Shown here: positions 5,545 through 5,829 of the stretch, in pieces
How the letters are laid out: every line of letters begins with the position of its first letter
Numbering within the stretch: position 1 is the stretch's first letter
Assembly (NCBI GenBank): GCA_022848785.1
Contig: JAJISK010000055.1
Span: forward strand, 1-5,829
Source: Thermoplasmatota archaeon
Lineage (GTDB): Archaea > Thermoplasmatota > Thermoplasmata > RBG-16-68-12 > JAJISG01
Direction: 5' to 3'
Length of the DNA stretch: 5,829 bases
The notes under the pieces: model-generated
What the model was told of the DNA's origin: nothing
The model's input: the letters and a program-made list of their open reading frames with translations, nothing else
The model's database searches: none
Position numbers and translations under genes: made by a program

Positions 5545-5829
5545 GGGAAGCTAGGCCACTGGGGTCGACGCGCCGCCGGGATCCAGGGCCCCGGGGGCCT
5601 TCTCCATCCCGCACCCCCACGAGCACCGGCAGCCCGCGGTTAGGCTGCTCACTTCCGTGCCTGACCCGGTTCCCACGGCTAAGGTCGGGTCCCCGGCCCT
5701 CCGGCCCGTTTCCCAACCAGCCCCGGTCCCGCGGGACAGGATCTCAGCGTCGGCCCTCCGGGCTGGAAACCGGCAGGCTACGCCTCGCCCAGCTGTCGGC
5801 CCCGCATATCGACGGTTTCGGTGTACAAG
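5545..5829 (-). ncRNA. ffs: Archaeal signal recognition particle (7S) RNA, 5' end beyond the window
   Basis: RNA scaffold of the SRP, which binds SRP54 and SRP19 and targets nascent membrane and secreted proteins. Read on the minus strand. Helix 8 is diagnostic: GGGTCAGGCAC, tetraloop GGAA (5656-5653), GTGAGCAGCC, the SRP54-binding symmetric and asymmetric loop arrangement, closed by CCGTGG (5678-5673) with CCGCGG (5639-5634). Helix 6 is GGTTGGG (5718-5712) with CCCGACC (5689-5683), capped by GGCC, GGAG, GGCC; GGAG (5702-5699) is a GNAR tetraloop as SRP19 requires. The right edge, CCGAAACCGTCGATATGCGGGGCC (in two overlapping blocks, 5821-5798), matches the conserved 5' domain of archaeal 7S RNA. 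The 3' end near 5545 is inferred from GGCCTAGCTTCCC (5557-5545), which should pair in helix 1 with a GGGAAGCTAGGCC 5' end lying past the window. The visible 285 nt plus about 25-35 missing fits the usual length of about 310. Confidence 0.95.
5632..5644. repeat. 13-bp direct repeat, copy 2 (inside SRP RNA helix 8)
   Basis: GCCCGCGGTTAGG on the plus strand. In the RNA (minus strand) it reads CCUAACCGCGGGC and supplies the CCGCGG that closes the base of helix 8 with CCGUGG at 5678-5673. It is a functional part of the RNA, so this copy is presumably the original. Confidence 0.7.

Noticed and set aside
5411..5716. 101-aa minus-strand ORF
   Set aside because: It lies largely within the SRP RNA, whose structure explains the sequence.
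1..5829. CRISPR array, tRNA genes or insertion sequence ends
   Set aside because: I looked for regularly spaced repeats, tRNA-like cloverleaf signatures and terminal inverted repeats and saw none; the only mobile element supported is the intein.

Overview
The window is chromosomal DNA from an archaeon. It carries archaeal information-processing genes (an MCM replicative helicase, an NMD3-family ribosome-biogenesis protein, a DUF424 protein) and most of an archaeal-type 7S signal recognition particle RNA. Promoters look archaeal: short AT-rich TATA-like boxes in otherwise GC-rich DNA, with TTG and GTG starts used alongside ATG. A GC-rich euryarchaeon, possibly of the Thermoplasmatota side, would fit, but that placement is a guess from gene content and not a phylogenetic result.

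Layout from left to right. Positions 9-1006 (minus strand) hold a two-gene operon, DUF424 then nmd3, joined by an ATGA overlap and preceded by a TATA box in a 40-bp gap. Positions 1047-4322 (minus) encode MCM, 1091 aa as translated. A complete 381-aa LAGLIDADG intein (2142-3284) splits the Walker A loop between GDPG and TAKS, so the helicase cannot bind ATP until the intein splices out, leaving a 710-aa MCM. Positions 4421-4558 (minus) encode a 45-aa six-cysteine zinc-ribbon protein with a TTG start and a strong Shine-Dalgarno; it lies upstream of mcm, probably in the same transcript. A 122-bp divergent promoter region separates it from a rightward gene (4681-5271) for a winged-helix protein of unknown function. 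About 270 bp without a convincing gene follow. The right edge is the 3' part of the SRP RNA on the minus strand (about 5545 to beyond 5829), recognised by its GGAA-capped helix 8, its GNAR-capped helix 6 and its conserved 5' domain.

Together this is a housekeeping neighbourhood: DNA replication (MCM), large-subunit maturation or translation (NMD3, DUF424) and protein targeting (SRP RNA). The accessory element is the intein. The least understood parts are the mini zinc ribbon, the divergent winged-helix gene, and the weak coding-like signal between that gene and the SRP RNA.
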